Below are positions 45,897-53,814 of a stretch of 64,000 nt of DNA, piece after piece. Origin of the DNA: Tsukamurella sp. TY48 (GTDB lineage: Bacteria; Actinomycetota; Actinomycetes; Mycobacteriales; Mycobacteriaceae); contig NZ_BPMV01000001.1 of the NCBI RefSeq assembly GCF_019656655.1, positions 1,674,001-1,738,000 of the forward strand. Direction: 5' to 3'. The notes beneath the pieces are model-generated. The model saw only the letters and a list, made by a program, of their open reading frames with translations, was not told the DNA's origin and searched no databases. The position numbers and the translations under genes were made by a program. The stretch's first letter is position 1. Each line of letters starts with the position of its first letter.

Positions 45897-47240
45897 TTAC
45901 GCGGGCGGCGTCCCGGCGTCCTGTTTCGGCACCGCCCCCAGGATCAGTACCAGGACCGCCGCCGCGGCCATCACGGCGGCGATGGCCCACATCCCGGCGT
46001 TCTGGGTTCCGGTGCGATCGGCGAGGAATCCGGTGATGTACGGGCCGAAGAAGCCCGCGGAGTTGCCGATCGAGTTGATCAGGGCCACACCGGCCGCCGC
46101 GGCGGTGCCGCTGAGGAAGGCGGTGGGCAGGGTCCAGAAGGTCGCGAGGGAGCCGGCGATCCCGCAGGCGAACACGGCCACCAGCGCCATGGCGAGATAC
46201 GGCGATCCGGCCATCACCGTGAGCGGGATCGCGCCCGCGGAGAGCAGCATGGGGATCACCACGTGCCACACGCGCTCGCCGGTCCGGTCGCTGTGCCGGG
46301 CCCAGAGCACCATGAAGACGGCCGCGAAGGCCCAGGGCACCGCGGTGAGCAGGCCGACCTCGTAGATCGAGTACTTCACGGCGAACCGTTGCTGGAAGCC
46401 CTTGATGATCGTCGGCAGGAAGAAGCTGATGGCGTAGAGCCCGTAGACGATGCCGAAGTACACGAAGGCCAGTGCCCACACTCGCGGCTTCGTCAGCGAC
46501 GTGCGCAGCGGTACATGGAATCTGGATGCGGTCTGCGCTTCCTCCCGTTCCATCTCGGTGCGCAGCCACTCGCGTTCGTCGGGGGCCAGCCAGCGGGCGT
46601 CCTTCGGCCGGTCGGTGAGGTAGAACCAGCACACCACACCCAGGATCATCGCCGGGATGCCCTCCACCAGGAACATGAACCGCCAGCCGGCCATACCGCC
46701 GAGCAGCTCGTGTCCGCGGTCGATCAGGAAGGCCGAGAGGGGCGCCCCGAAGACCGTCGACAGCGGGATGGCCACCATGAAGTAGGCGACCGCCTTGGCC
46801 CGCTCGGCCTGGGGGAACCAGAAGGTGAGGTACAGGATGATCCCGGGGAAGAAGCCCGCCTCGGCGATGCCGAGCAGGATCCGCAGCGCGTACAGCCACT
46901 CGTGGTTGGGAACGAAGGCCATCGCCGCGGCGACGGCGCCCCAGGTGACCAGGATGCGGGCGATCCAGCGACGTGCGCCGAACCGGTGCAGCGCCAGGTT
47001 GGACGGCACTTCCAGCAGCAGGTAGCCGATGAAGAACAGGCCCGAGGCGAGTCCGAACATGGCCTGGGTGAGCCCCAGGTCCTCGTTCATGCCGTTCGGC
47101 CCGGCGAAGCCGATGTTGGTGCGGTCCAGGTAGTTGACGAAGTAGAGCACCGCGAGGAAGGGGATCAGCCGCCGCGCCACCTTACGGAGGGTGCGGCGGC
47201 GCAACTCCTCGGAACCCGCCCGGACCTGCTCGTTCGCCAT
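45897..47240 (-). CDS. MFS transporter, anion:cation symporter (ACS) family
   Basis: A 447-residue 12-helix major facilitator. The N-terminus has FVNYLDRTNIGFA, a hallmark of the ACS family (tartrate, phthalate, hexuronate transporters), and the IGYLLLEVPSN segment. ATG 47240 is the start. It follows the aldehyde dehydrogenase gene on the same strand, separated by 85 bp with a 12-bp-arm inverted repeat. The aldehyde dehydrogenase may act on a metabolite of the imported acid. Substrate unknown. Confidence 0.88.
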   Translation of the reverse strand: MANEQVRAGSEELRRRTLRKVARRLIPFLAVLYFVNYLDRTNIGFAGPNGMNEDLGLTQAMFGLASGLFFIGYLLLEVPSNLALHRFGARRWIARILVTWGAVAAAMAFVPNHEWLYALRILLGIAEAGFFPGIILYLTFWFPQAERAKAVAYFMVAIPLSTVFGAPLSAFLIDRGHELLGGMAGWRFMFLVEGIPAMILGVVCWFYLTDRPKDARWLAPDEREWLRTEMEREEAQTASRFHVPLRTSLTKPRVWALAFVYFGIVYGLYAISFFLPTIIKGFQQRFAVKYSIYEVGLLTAVPWAFAAVFMVLWARHSDRTGERVWHVVIPMLLSAGAIPLTVMAGSPYLAMALVAVFACGIAGSLATFWTLPTAFLSGTAAAAGVALINSIGNSAGFFGPYITGFLADRTGTQNAGMWAIAAVMAAAAVLVLILGAVPKQDAGTPPA

Positions 47241-47265
47241 ACCCCGGGATACTGCCCGATCGAAC

Positions 47266-47310
47266 ACCGTTACCGCGGCGAAAACCTCAGGTCGGCGTCG
47301 CGGTAACGGT
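47266..47310. terminator. Inverted repeat between aldehyde dehydrogenase and MFS genes
   Basis: ACCGTTACCGCG (47266-47277) and CGCGGTAACGGT (47299-47310) are perfect 12-bp arms with a 21-nt loop. It could terminate the upstream gene or serve as an operator for the transporter. Confidence 0.5.
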
Positions 47311-47325
47311 GGTCAGTCGGGGTGG

Positions 47326-48876
47326 TCAGCGACCGATGAACTTGAGGGCCTTGATGATCGGGGGGACCACGGAGAGGAAGACGGTGCGCGGAACGCCCTT
47401 GATCCCGCCGATGCCGATGATCCGCTGCTGCGCGATGGTCTTCGACTCGCAGTACTTGAGCAGGCCCTCGGCGCCGTGCCGGCGGCCAACGCCCGAGATG
47501 CCCATGCCGCCCATCGGCGCGGCGGTGGAGCCCCACGCGGCGGCGTAGCCCTCGTTGATGTTCACGGTGCCGGCGTTGATCTGCTCGGCGATCTCCTGGG
47601 CCTGCTTGGTGGTGCCGGCGAAGACGCTGGCGTTGAGGCCGTACTCGGTGTCGTTGGCGCGGGCGATCGCCTCGTCGACCGAGTCGACGGGGTAGATCGA
47701 GACGACGGGGCCGAAGGTCTCGGAGGCGTAGCAGACGGCCTCCTCGGGAACGTTCTTGAGCACCGTCGGCTCGTAGAAGAACGGGCCGAGGTCGGGCCGG
47801 GCCTTGCCGCCGGCGAGCACGGTGGCGCCCTTGGCGACGGCATCGTCGACGTGCGCGGTCACGGTGTCGATCTGCGACTTGCTGGCCAGCGAGCCCATCT
47901 CGTTGGTGAAGTCGTAGCCGGCGCCCAGCGCCAGGTTGGCGGTGCGCTCGGCGAAGGCGCGGGCGAACTCGTCGGCGATCTCCCGCTCGACGTAGATCCG
48001 CTCGATCGAGATGCACAGCTGGCCCGAGTTGGAGAAGGCGGCGCGGGCGGCACCGTCGGCCGTGTGCGCGATGTCGGCGTCCTTGGTGACCACCATGGGG
48101 TTCTTGCCGCCGAGCTCGGCGGAGAAGCCGATCAGGCGCTTACCGCACTGCTCGGCCAGGGTGGCGCCGGTGGCCGAGGAGCCGGTGAACATGAGGTAGT
48201 CGGCGCGCTCGACGATCGCGGTGCCCACGATGCCACCGGGGCCGGGGACCACGGCGAACAGGTCGCGCGGGAGGCCGGCCTCGTACAGCAGCTCGACGGC
48301 GGCGAGGGCGCAGTACGGGGTCTGGCTGTCGGGCTTGAGCACCACCGCGTTGCCGGCGGCCAGCGCCGCGACACCGTCGGAGACGGCCAGGGTCAGCGGG
48401 TAGTTCCACGGCGCGATCACGCCGACCACGCCCTTGGGCTGGTAGCGCACGCGGGTGTTGGTGAACACCGGGAGCATGCCGGCGGTGTTCTTCTGCTCCA
48501 GCAGCTTCGGCGCGTTCTTGCCGTACCAGCGGGCGGTCATCGCCACGTCCAGGGTCTCCTCCTGGGCGTACTGGCGGGCCTTGCCGGTCTCCAACTGGGC
48601 CATGTCCATCAGGTCGGCGCGGCGCTCGTTGACCAGGTCGGCGAACTTCAGCAGCACCTTGGCGCGGTCCTTCGCGCTGCGCGCGGCCCACTGCTTCTGG
48701 GCCAGGCGGGCGCGGGTGAAGGCCAGCTCGACGTCCTCGACCGTGCCCACGGGGATGGTGGTGATCTTCTCCCCGGAGAACGCCTCGAGCACATCGCGCG
48801 ATTCGCGCTGGTCGGGGTGGTCGATCGCCGAGAGGGCGCGAAGACGGTCGAACGTGGCCTGGGTGGGTGCTGGCAT
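47326..48876 (-). CDS. gabD2: Succinate-semialdehyde dehydrogenase-type aldehyde dehydrogenase
   Basis: A 516-residue NAD(P)-dependent aldehyde dehydrogenase. The catalytic Glu lies in GFSAELGGKNPM and the nucleophile Cys in FSNSGQLCISIERI. The length, N-terminal TQATFDRLRAL and overall pattern resemble mycobacterial GabD2 (Rv1731), which oxidises succinate semialdehyde to succinate. TAATCT (48884-48889, minus strand) ends 7 nt before ATG 48876. A broader aldehyde range is possible, so the symbol is by similarity only. Confidence 0.82.
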   Translation of the reverse strand: MPAPTQATFDRLRALSAIDHPDQRESRDVLEAFSGEKITTIPVGTVEDVELAFTRARLAQKQWAARSAKDRAKVLLKFADLVNERRADLMDMAQLETGKARQYAQEETLDVAMTARWYGKNAPKLLEQKNTAGMLPVFTNTRVRYQPKGVVGVIAPWNYPLTLAVSDGVAALAAGNAVVLKPDSQTPYCALAAVELLYEAGLPRDLFAVVPGPGGIVGTAIVERADYLMFTGSSATGATLAEQCGKRLIGFSAELGGKNPMVVTKDADIAHTADGAARAAFSNSGQLCISIERIYVEREIADEFARAFAERTANLALGAGYDFTNEMGSLASKSQIDTVTAHVDDAVAKGATVLAGGKARPDLGPFFYEPTVLKNVPEEAVCYASETFGPVVSIYPVDSVDEAIARANDTEYGLNASVFAGTTKQAQEIAEQINAGTVNINEGYAAAWGSTAAPMGGMGISGVGRRHGAEGLLKYCESKTIAQQRIIGIGGIKGVPRTVFLSVVPPIIKALKFIGR

Positions 48877-49016
48877 GACGGCCAGATTACCCGCTTGTTG
48901 ACGGTGCCTCAATAGCGCGACCGGTTCACGATTTCGGGCCCTCCGTCCGCACGCGACACAATCCTGCCGCGTCACCGCGCTGAGGCCGACATCGTGAACG
49001 TCGATAGGATCGCGCC

Positions 49017-49508
49017 ATGAGCCATGTTCAGTTCACCCCCACCGCGGACCTCGTCGACGAGATCGGGGAGGACGTGCGCAGCTGCGACACCCAGTTCCGT
49101 CAGTTCGGCGCTCGCCGCGCGTTCGCGGGCGAGGTGGTCACGGTGAAGTGCTTCCAGGACAACGCGCTGCTCAAGTCGATTCTGGGCGAGCCCGGCGAGG
49201 GCCGCGTGCTGGTGATCGACGGTTCCGACGAGAACGGGGTGCCCTCGCTGCACACCGCACTCGTGGGCGACATCATCGCCGAACTGGGCCGTGGCAACGG
49301 CTGGGCCGGCATCGTGGCCTACGGCGCGATCCGGGACGCCGCGGTGATCGGCACCCTCGACATCGGCGTGAAGGCGCTGGGCACCAACCCGCGCAAGTCC
49401 ACCAAGACCGGTGCCGGCGAGCGGGATGTGCCGCTCACCTTCGGCGGCGTCACCTTCCACCCGGGCGATGTGCTGTTCAGCGACGACGACGGCATCGTCC
49501 TGCGGTAG
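49017..49508 (+). CDS. rraA: RraA-family protein (regulator of RNase E activity type)
   Basis: A 163-residue RraA/MenG-like protein: [19 protein letters not shown] at the N-terminus and the conserved [13 protein letters not shown] with the following RK-containing segment ([16 protein letters not shown]). Members inhibit RNase E or are 4-hydroxy-4-methyl-2-oxoglutarate aldolases; metal ligands of the aldolase type are compatible (GAIRD). Position matches Rv3853. TAGGAT (49005-49010) ends 6 nt before ATG 49017. It converges with the isochorismatase-like gene: the stops abut. Confidence 0.9.
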   Translation: MSHVQFTPTADLVDEIGEDVRSCDTQFRQFGARRAFAGEVVTVKCFQDNALLKSILGEPGEGRVLVIDGSDENGVPSLHTALVGDIIAELGRGNGWAGIVAYGAIRDAAVIGTLDIGVKALGTNPRKSTKTGAGERDVPLTFGGVTFHPGDVLFSDDDGIVLR

Positions 49509-50276
49509 TCAGCCGCTGATCGCGGCGGTGGTGACGACGCTGCCTGCGCGGGCCGCCACCCAGGCCAGACCGTCGCGGTGCCCGTTCGGGGTCTGATCGG
49601 CGACGGCGTCGCCCACCACGAAGGCCTGGATGTCGTTCTGCACCGAATCCGCAGCGGTGAGTAGGACGCCGGTGTTCGCGTAGACACCGACCAGGATGAG
49701 TTGATCGCGCCCCTGCGACCGCAGGTACTCCAGGAGGTCCGACCGGAAGTATTCGGACAGTTTGTGTTTGGTGAGGACGCGCTCCCCCGGGCGCGGCGCC
49801 ACGGCGGGCTCGATGCCGCGGTCGGATTCGTCCGAGCTCATTCCGGCCCCGGAGAAGTCGTAGATCAGGCCGCGTTGTTCCCGGGTAGCTCCCCCGCGCT
49901 GCGCCGAGTACGCGACGGGGACCTGATTGCTCCTGGCCCACTGCTGAACCCGTGCGGCATTGCGCAGCAGTTCCTGCTTCGTGGGCTCGGCGAAGATCCG
50001 GGTGAAGTAGAGCTGCACATCGTGGACCAGTAGGGCGGCGCGACGTGGATCCACCCGCCACGCCACCTTGTTCTTCGGTATCGGGATCTCACCGATCCGA
50101 TAGGACACGGAGCCCGGCGGTGCCACCGCCGCCCCGGCGGATCCGGCCTGCCCCGCGGCCGCCACCCCGACCGCACCGACGGCCGCGCCCAGTGCCGCGG
50201 TGCGGAGGAAATGCCGCCTGCCCAGCGACCGGTCGGGGCCGGGTGCGTCGCGATCAGGGCCGGGTTGTGACGTCAT
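49509..50276 (-). CDS. Tat-exported isochorismatase-family hydrolase (PhzD/EntB-like)
   Basis: A 255-residue protein with a twin-arginine signal (GRRHFLRTA near 19-27) followed by a hydrophobic stretch. The mature part aligns by eye with EntB/PhzD isochorismatases: IPKNKVAWRVDPRRAAL, the catalytic Asp in LLVHDVQLYF (D86), the KHKLSEYF Lys, and GVYANTGVLLTA, where PhzD-type enzymes have a Val instead of the Cys of other family members. These enzymes normally act in the cytosol in siderophore or phenazine synthesis, so the Tat signal is odd. TAGCAT (50283-50288, minus strand) ends 6 nt before ATG 50276. Confidence 0.75.
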   Translation of the reverse strand: MTSQPGPDRDAPGPDRSLGRRHFLRTAALGAAVGAVGVAAAGQAGSAGAAVAPPGSVSYRIGEIPIPKNKVAWRVDPRRAALLVHDVQLYFTRIFAEPTKQELLRNAARVQQWARSNQVPVAYSAQRGGATREQRGLIYDFSGAGMSSDESDRGIEPAVAPRPGERVLTKHKLSEYFRSDLLEYLRSQGRDQLILVGVYANTGVLLTAADSVQNDIQAFVVGDAVADQTPNGHRDGLAWVAARAGSVVTTAAISG

Positions 50277-50337
50277 GGCGCGATGCTAGGACCGCGCCGT
50301 CCGGCCCGCATCCGCGTGCTTCACACTCGGCGCTCCG

Positions 50338-50571
50338 CTACCCCCGCGCGACCCGGGCGGATCGCCCGAACACCTCGACCACATCGCCGACGGCGAGCTG
50401 CCGGCCGCGACGGGTGTCGACCTCGCCGTTCACGGTCACCTCGCCGTCGGCGATCACACCCTTGGCCTCGGCACCAGAGTCGATCAGACCCGCGAGCTTG
50501 AGGAACTGCCCCAGGCGGATCACCTCGTCGGAGATCTCCACGTCGATTGCGTCCGTCACGCCTGCCATCAT
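50338..50571 (-). CDS. S4 domain RNA-binding protein, small
   Basis: A 77-residue protein consisting of one S4 fold: IRLGQFLKLAGLIDSGAEAK then GVIADGEVTVNGEVDTRRG. This is the YbcJ/RqcP-like stand-alone S4 family that binds RNA, some with ribosome-rescue roles. The ATG at 50571 or 50568 may be used. It lies divergent from the alpha/beta hydrolase gene, 20 bp apart. Function beyond RNA binding is not readable. Confidence 0.8.
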   Translation of the reverse strand: MMAGVTDAIDVEISDEVIRLGQFLKLAGLIDSGAEAKGVIADGEVTVNGEVDTRRGRQLAVGDVVEVFGRSARVARG

Positions 50572-50591
50572 GCCGGACTACTCTCGGCAAG

Positions 50592-51425
50592 GTGTTCCTC
50601 ACGCTCGCCGGTGTCCGCACCCACGTGGTGGTCGACGATCCGATCGGCCCCGTCACCGGGCCGCCGGTCGTGCTGTCGTCGGGCCTGGCCGGCAACTGGT
50701 TCGACTGGGACGCCTGCACCGAGCTGCTGACCTCGGGCCGCACGGTGGTGCGCTTCGACCGGCCGGGCTACGGCCTCTCCGATCCGTGGCCCGAGGGCGA
50801 GGTACCCACGATCGACTCCGAGGTCACCCGGATACGGGACCTGGTGGACGCCTTGGGAATCGACTCCGCCGTCCTGTGCGGCCACTCGATGGCCAGCTTC
50901 TACGTGGAGGCCTTCGCCCGCGAACACCCGCAGCGGGCCGCGGGCCTGGTGATCCTGGACGGCAGCGTCGAGGAGTCACCCCGCTGGGTACTCCCGGGCA
51001 ACCTCCGCGAGGACCTCGTGCTCAAGTCGGCCGATGTCGCCGCGGCCGCCGGACTGAACCGGATCGCCCCGACGATGCACCGCCTGTTCGTCGATTCGGA
51101 GCCGCCCGAAGAGCACGCGGAGATCCTGTCGTCGGAGAAGTACCTGCGCGCCGCACTCCTGGAGAACGGTCAGTACCCCGTGATCGCGCACGAATTGGTG
51201 GACGTTCGGCAGCGGTACCCGTTGCGGGCCGGCATGCCGGTCACGGTCGGGGCGGCGTACACCGGTAAGCCCACCCCGTGGGCGGCGTCGTGGCTCCGGC
51301 AGCAGCGCGGCTTCGCGGACCGGTTGCACGCCCGGTTCGCCGTGATCGCACCCAGCGGGCACCACGTGATGGTGGAGCAGCCCGCGCAGGTGGCGGCGCT
51401 GATCCTGGACTCGACTCCGGCCTAG
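50592..51425 (+). CDS. Alpha/beta hydrolase
   Basis: A 277-residue enzyme: oxyanion strand VVLSSGLAGN, nucleophile elbow CGHSMAS (Ser about 99) and a C-terminal His in APSGHHVMVEQP. No signal peptide. GTG 50592 is preferred because TACTCT (50579-50584) ends 7 nt upstream, which truncates the longer reading frame. The substrate class (ester, epoxide or thioester) cannot be told. It overlaps a small convergent gene at the stop. Confidence 0.85.
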   Translation: MFLTLAGVRTHVVVDDPIGPVTGPPVVLSSGLAGNWFDWDACTELLTSGRTVVRFDRPGYGLSDPWPEGEVPTIDSEVTRIRDLVDALGIDSAVLCGHSMASFYVEAFAREHPQRAAGLVILDGSVEESPRWVLPGNLREDLVLKSADVAAAAGLNRIAPTMHRLFVDSEPPEEHAEILSSEKYLRAALLENGQYPVIAHELVDVRQRYPLRAGMPVTVGAAYTGKPTPWAASWLRQQRGFADRLHARFAVIAPSGHHVMVEQPAQVAALILDSTPA

Positions 51426-51562
51426 CCGACGCCGAGCAGGCGCAGTTCCGCGGGCGTGACCAGCCGCTCGCCGTCTTCGGCGAGGAGGCTGCGCTTGCGC
51501 AGGTTCCGCAGTCGGTAGATCGTCCGGGTTCCCAGGTTGACGGGGCGGCGGTGCTGCTTCAC
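51422..51562 (-). CDS. 46-aa basic small protein
   Basis: GTG 51562, with GGAG 8 nt upstream, encodes a 46-residue Arg/Leu-rich peptide (VKQHRRPVNLGTRTIYRLRN at its start, ERLVTPAELRLLGVG at its end). The stop TAG overlaps the hydrolase stop on the other strand. The amphipathic basic pattern and GC-rich third positions support a real gene, too short to be sure. No family is recognised. Confidence 0.45.
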   Translation of the reverse strand: MKQHRRPVNLGTRTIYRLRNLRKRSLLAEDGERLVTPAELRLLGVG

Positions 51563-51774
51563 TGCGAATCTCCGAAGATCGTGTCTGTCGATGCGGAACG
51601 GTTGGTTACAGATAGTGTATTGCCTGATGCGGGGAGCGTCCAGTGGTCACTCCCCGTTCGTGACAGCCGTTACAGCCACGGGCCGGGATCCTTCTCGGGA
51701 CCTGCGCCGCACGCACGGTTAGGCTGAGCGGGTTCCGTCCCATTGTTGCGTTCGCACATCTCTCGAGGAGTACC

Positions 51775-52290
51775 GTGTCCGATCTTGACGATCTGCTCAA
51801 GTCCATCCCGCTCGCCGATATCGCGGCTCAGCTCGGCGTCTCGCAGGACGTCGCCTCGGAGGCCGTCAACCAGACGGTGCCGACGCTGCTGGCCGGCCTG
51901 CAGGCGCAGGACACCACCGAGGCCCCGACCGATCTCGCGCAGGCCGCCGACAACGGCAACGGCCAGCAGATCGTGTCCAGCCTGTTCGGCGATAAGACCG
52001 ACGATGTGGCCGCCGCCGCTGCGGCTCCGCTCTCGTCGGGCGTCACCAACGATCTGGTCAAGCAGCTGCTGCCGATCCTGGCTCCGATCGTGATCAGCTT
52101 CGTGATGAAGAAGCTCTCCGGCGGCACCGCCGCGCAGCCGCAGCAGCAGCAGGCCCCCGCGGGCAACGGCGATCTGCTCGGCAGCATCCTGGGCAACATG
52201 ATCGGCGGGGGCAACACCTCCGGCAACGCCGGCAATGCCGCGGGCAACGTGCTCGGCGGCATCCTGGGCGGACTGCTGAACCGCAAGTAG
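51775..52290 (+). CDS. DUF937-domain protein
   Basis: A 171-residue protein with the DUF937 pattern: LADIAAQLGVSQDVASEAV, VPTLLAGLQA and LLPILAPIVISFVMKKL, then a Gln/Gly/Asn-rich tail ending in a GNVLGGILGGLLNRK helix. DUF937 proteins resemble YidB-like proteins of unknown role. GTG 51775 has GAGGAG 4 nt upstream. A perfect long palindrome follows the stop. Confidence 0.85.
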   Translation: MSDLDDLLKSIPLADIAAQLGVSQDVASEAVNQTVPTLLAGLQAQDTTEAPTDLAQAADNGNGQQIVSSLFGDKTDDVAAAAAAPLSSGVTNDLVKQLLPILAPIVISFVMKKLSGGTAAQPQQQQAPAGNGDLLGSILGNMIGGGNTSGNAGNAAGNVLGGILGGLLNRK

Positions 52291-52298
52291 CCCCACGC

Positions 52299-52340
52299 AC
52301 GACGAAGGCCGGTACCCCGCGGGGTACCGGCCTTCGTCGT
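52299..52340. terminator. Perfect 42-bp palindrome, bidirectional terminator
   Basis: Arms of 21 bp (52299-52319 and 52320-52340) are exactly complementary with no loop in the written sequence, centred on CCCCG|CGGGG. It separates the convergent DUF937 and gltD genes and should terminate both. Confidence 0.85.
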
Positions 52341-52347
52341 CGCGGTC

Positions 52348-53814
52348 TCAGCGCTGCGGTGCAGCGGTGGGCACGATCGGCGCGGGCAGCGCCGACTCGC
52401 CCATGAGGAACCGGTCGACGGCGGCCGCAGCGCTGCGGCCCTCCGCGATGGCCCACACGATCAGCGACTGGCCGCGGCCGGCGTCGCCCGCCACGAAGAC
52501 GCCCGGCACGGTCGACTGGAAGTCGTCGCCGCGCGCCACGTTGCCGCGGTCGCTGTACTCGACGCCCAGCTTGTCCAGGAGATCGTCGCGCTCGGGGCCG
52601 ACGAAGCCCATGGCGAGCAGGACGAGATCGGCCTCGATGGTGAAATCGGTGCCCTCGACCTTCTCGAAGCGGCCGCCCTCCATCTTGACCTCGTAGGCCT
52701 TGAGGGCGGTGACCTTGCCGTCCTTGCCCAGGAACTCCTCGGTGCTCACGGAGAACACCCGCTCGCCGCCCTCTTCGTGCGCCGAGCTGATGCGGTACAT
52801 CAGCGGGTAGGTCGGCCACGGGGTCGACTCGGCGCGCTCGCGCGGCGGGACCGGCATGATCTCGAACTGGTGCACCGTCTCCGCGCCCTGGCGCAGCGAG
52901 GTGCCGAGGCAGTCGGCACCGGTGTCGCCGCCGCCGATGATGATGACCTTCTTGCCCTTGGCGTGCAGGGGCGGCAGTCCGTCCTCGTCGACCACGTCGT
53001 CGCCCACCGCGGCCCGGTTGGCCCAGGGCAGGAACTCCATGGCCTGGTGGATGCCGTCCAGTTCGCGGCCGGGGATCGGCAGGTCGCGCCACAGGGTGGC
53101 GCCGTTGGCCAGGACCACGGCGTCGTAGTCCTCGCGCAGCTGCTCGACGGTCACATCGACGCCCACGTTGACACCGGTCTTGAAGATGGTGCCCTCGGCG
53201 TTCATCTGGGCGAGGCGGCGATCGATGTGCCGCTTCTCCATCTTGAACTCGGGGATGCCGTAGCGGAGCAGGCCGCCGATCCGGTCGGCGCGCTCGTAGA
53301 CCGTGACGGTGTGGCCGCCGCGCGTGAGCTGCTGCGCCGCAGCGAGACCCGCGGGGCCGGACCCGACGACGGCGACCTTCTTGCCGGTCAGCTTGGTGGG
53401 GTGCTCGGGCGAGACCCAGCCCTCGTCGAAGGCGTGGTCGATCAACTCGACCTCGACCTGCTTGATGGTGACGGGGTCCTGGTTGATGCCCAGCACGCAC
53501 GAGGCCTCGCAGGGTGCGGGGCACAGCCGCCCGGTGAACTCCGGGAAGTTGTTGGTCGCGTGCAGGCGCTCGATGCCGTCGCGCCAGCGGTCCTTGTAGA
53601 CCAGGTCGTTCCACTCCGGGATCAGGTTCCCGAGCGGGCAACCGTTGTGGCAGAACGGGATGCCGCAGTCCATGCAACGGGAGGCCTGCTTGCGCAGCGT
53701 GCCGCCGTCGAAGGGCTTGTACACCTCGTTCCAGTCCAGCAGGCGGAGCGGAACCGGCCGGCGCACCGGCAGCTCGCGCGAGTTGTTCTTCAGAAAGCCC
53801 TGGGGATCAGCCAC
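52348..53814 (-). CDS. gltD: Glutamate synthase small subunit
   Basis: A 488-residue iron-sulfur flavoprotein that passes electrons from NADPH to the GltB subunit, making glutamate from glutamine and 2-oxoglutarate. The N-terminal cysteines for [4Fe-4S] binding are in [16 protein letters not shown], followed by [12 protein letters not shown] ([13 protein letters not shown]) and NADPH ([13 protein letters not shown]) binding sites follow. GTG 53814 overlaps the gltB stop by 8 nt, so both subunits are co-translated. Corresponds to Rv3858c. Confidence 0.97.
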   Translation of the reverse strand: MADPQGFLKNNSRELPVRRPVPLRLLDWNEVYKPFDGGTLRKQASRCMDCGIPFCHNGCPLGNLIPEWNDLVYKDRWRDGIERLHATNNFPEFTGRLCPAPCEASCVLGINQDPVTIKQVEVELIDHAFDEGWVSPEHPTKLTGKKVAVVGSGPAGLAAAQQLTRGGHTVTVYERADRIGGLLRYGIPEFKMEKRHIDRRLAQMNAEGTIFKTGVNVGVDVTVEQLREDYDAVVLANGATLWRDLPIPGRELDGIHQAMEFLPWANRAAVGDDVVDEDGLPPLHAKGKKVIIIGGGDTGADCLGTSLRQGAETVHQFEIMPVPPRERAESTPWPTYPLMYRISSAHEEGGERVFSVSTEEFLGKDGKVTALKAYEVKMEGGRFEKVEGTDFTIEADLVLLAMGFVGPERDDLLDKLGVEYSDRGNVARGDDFQSTVPGVFVAGDAGRGQSLIVWAIAEGRSAAAAVDRFLMGESALPAPIVPTAAPQR

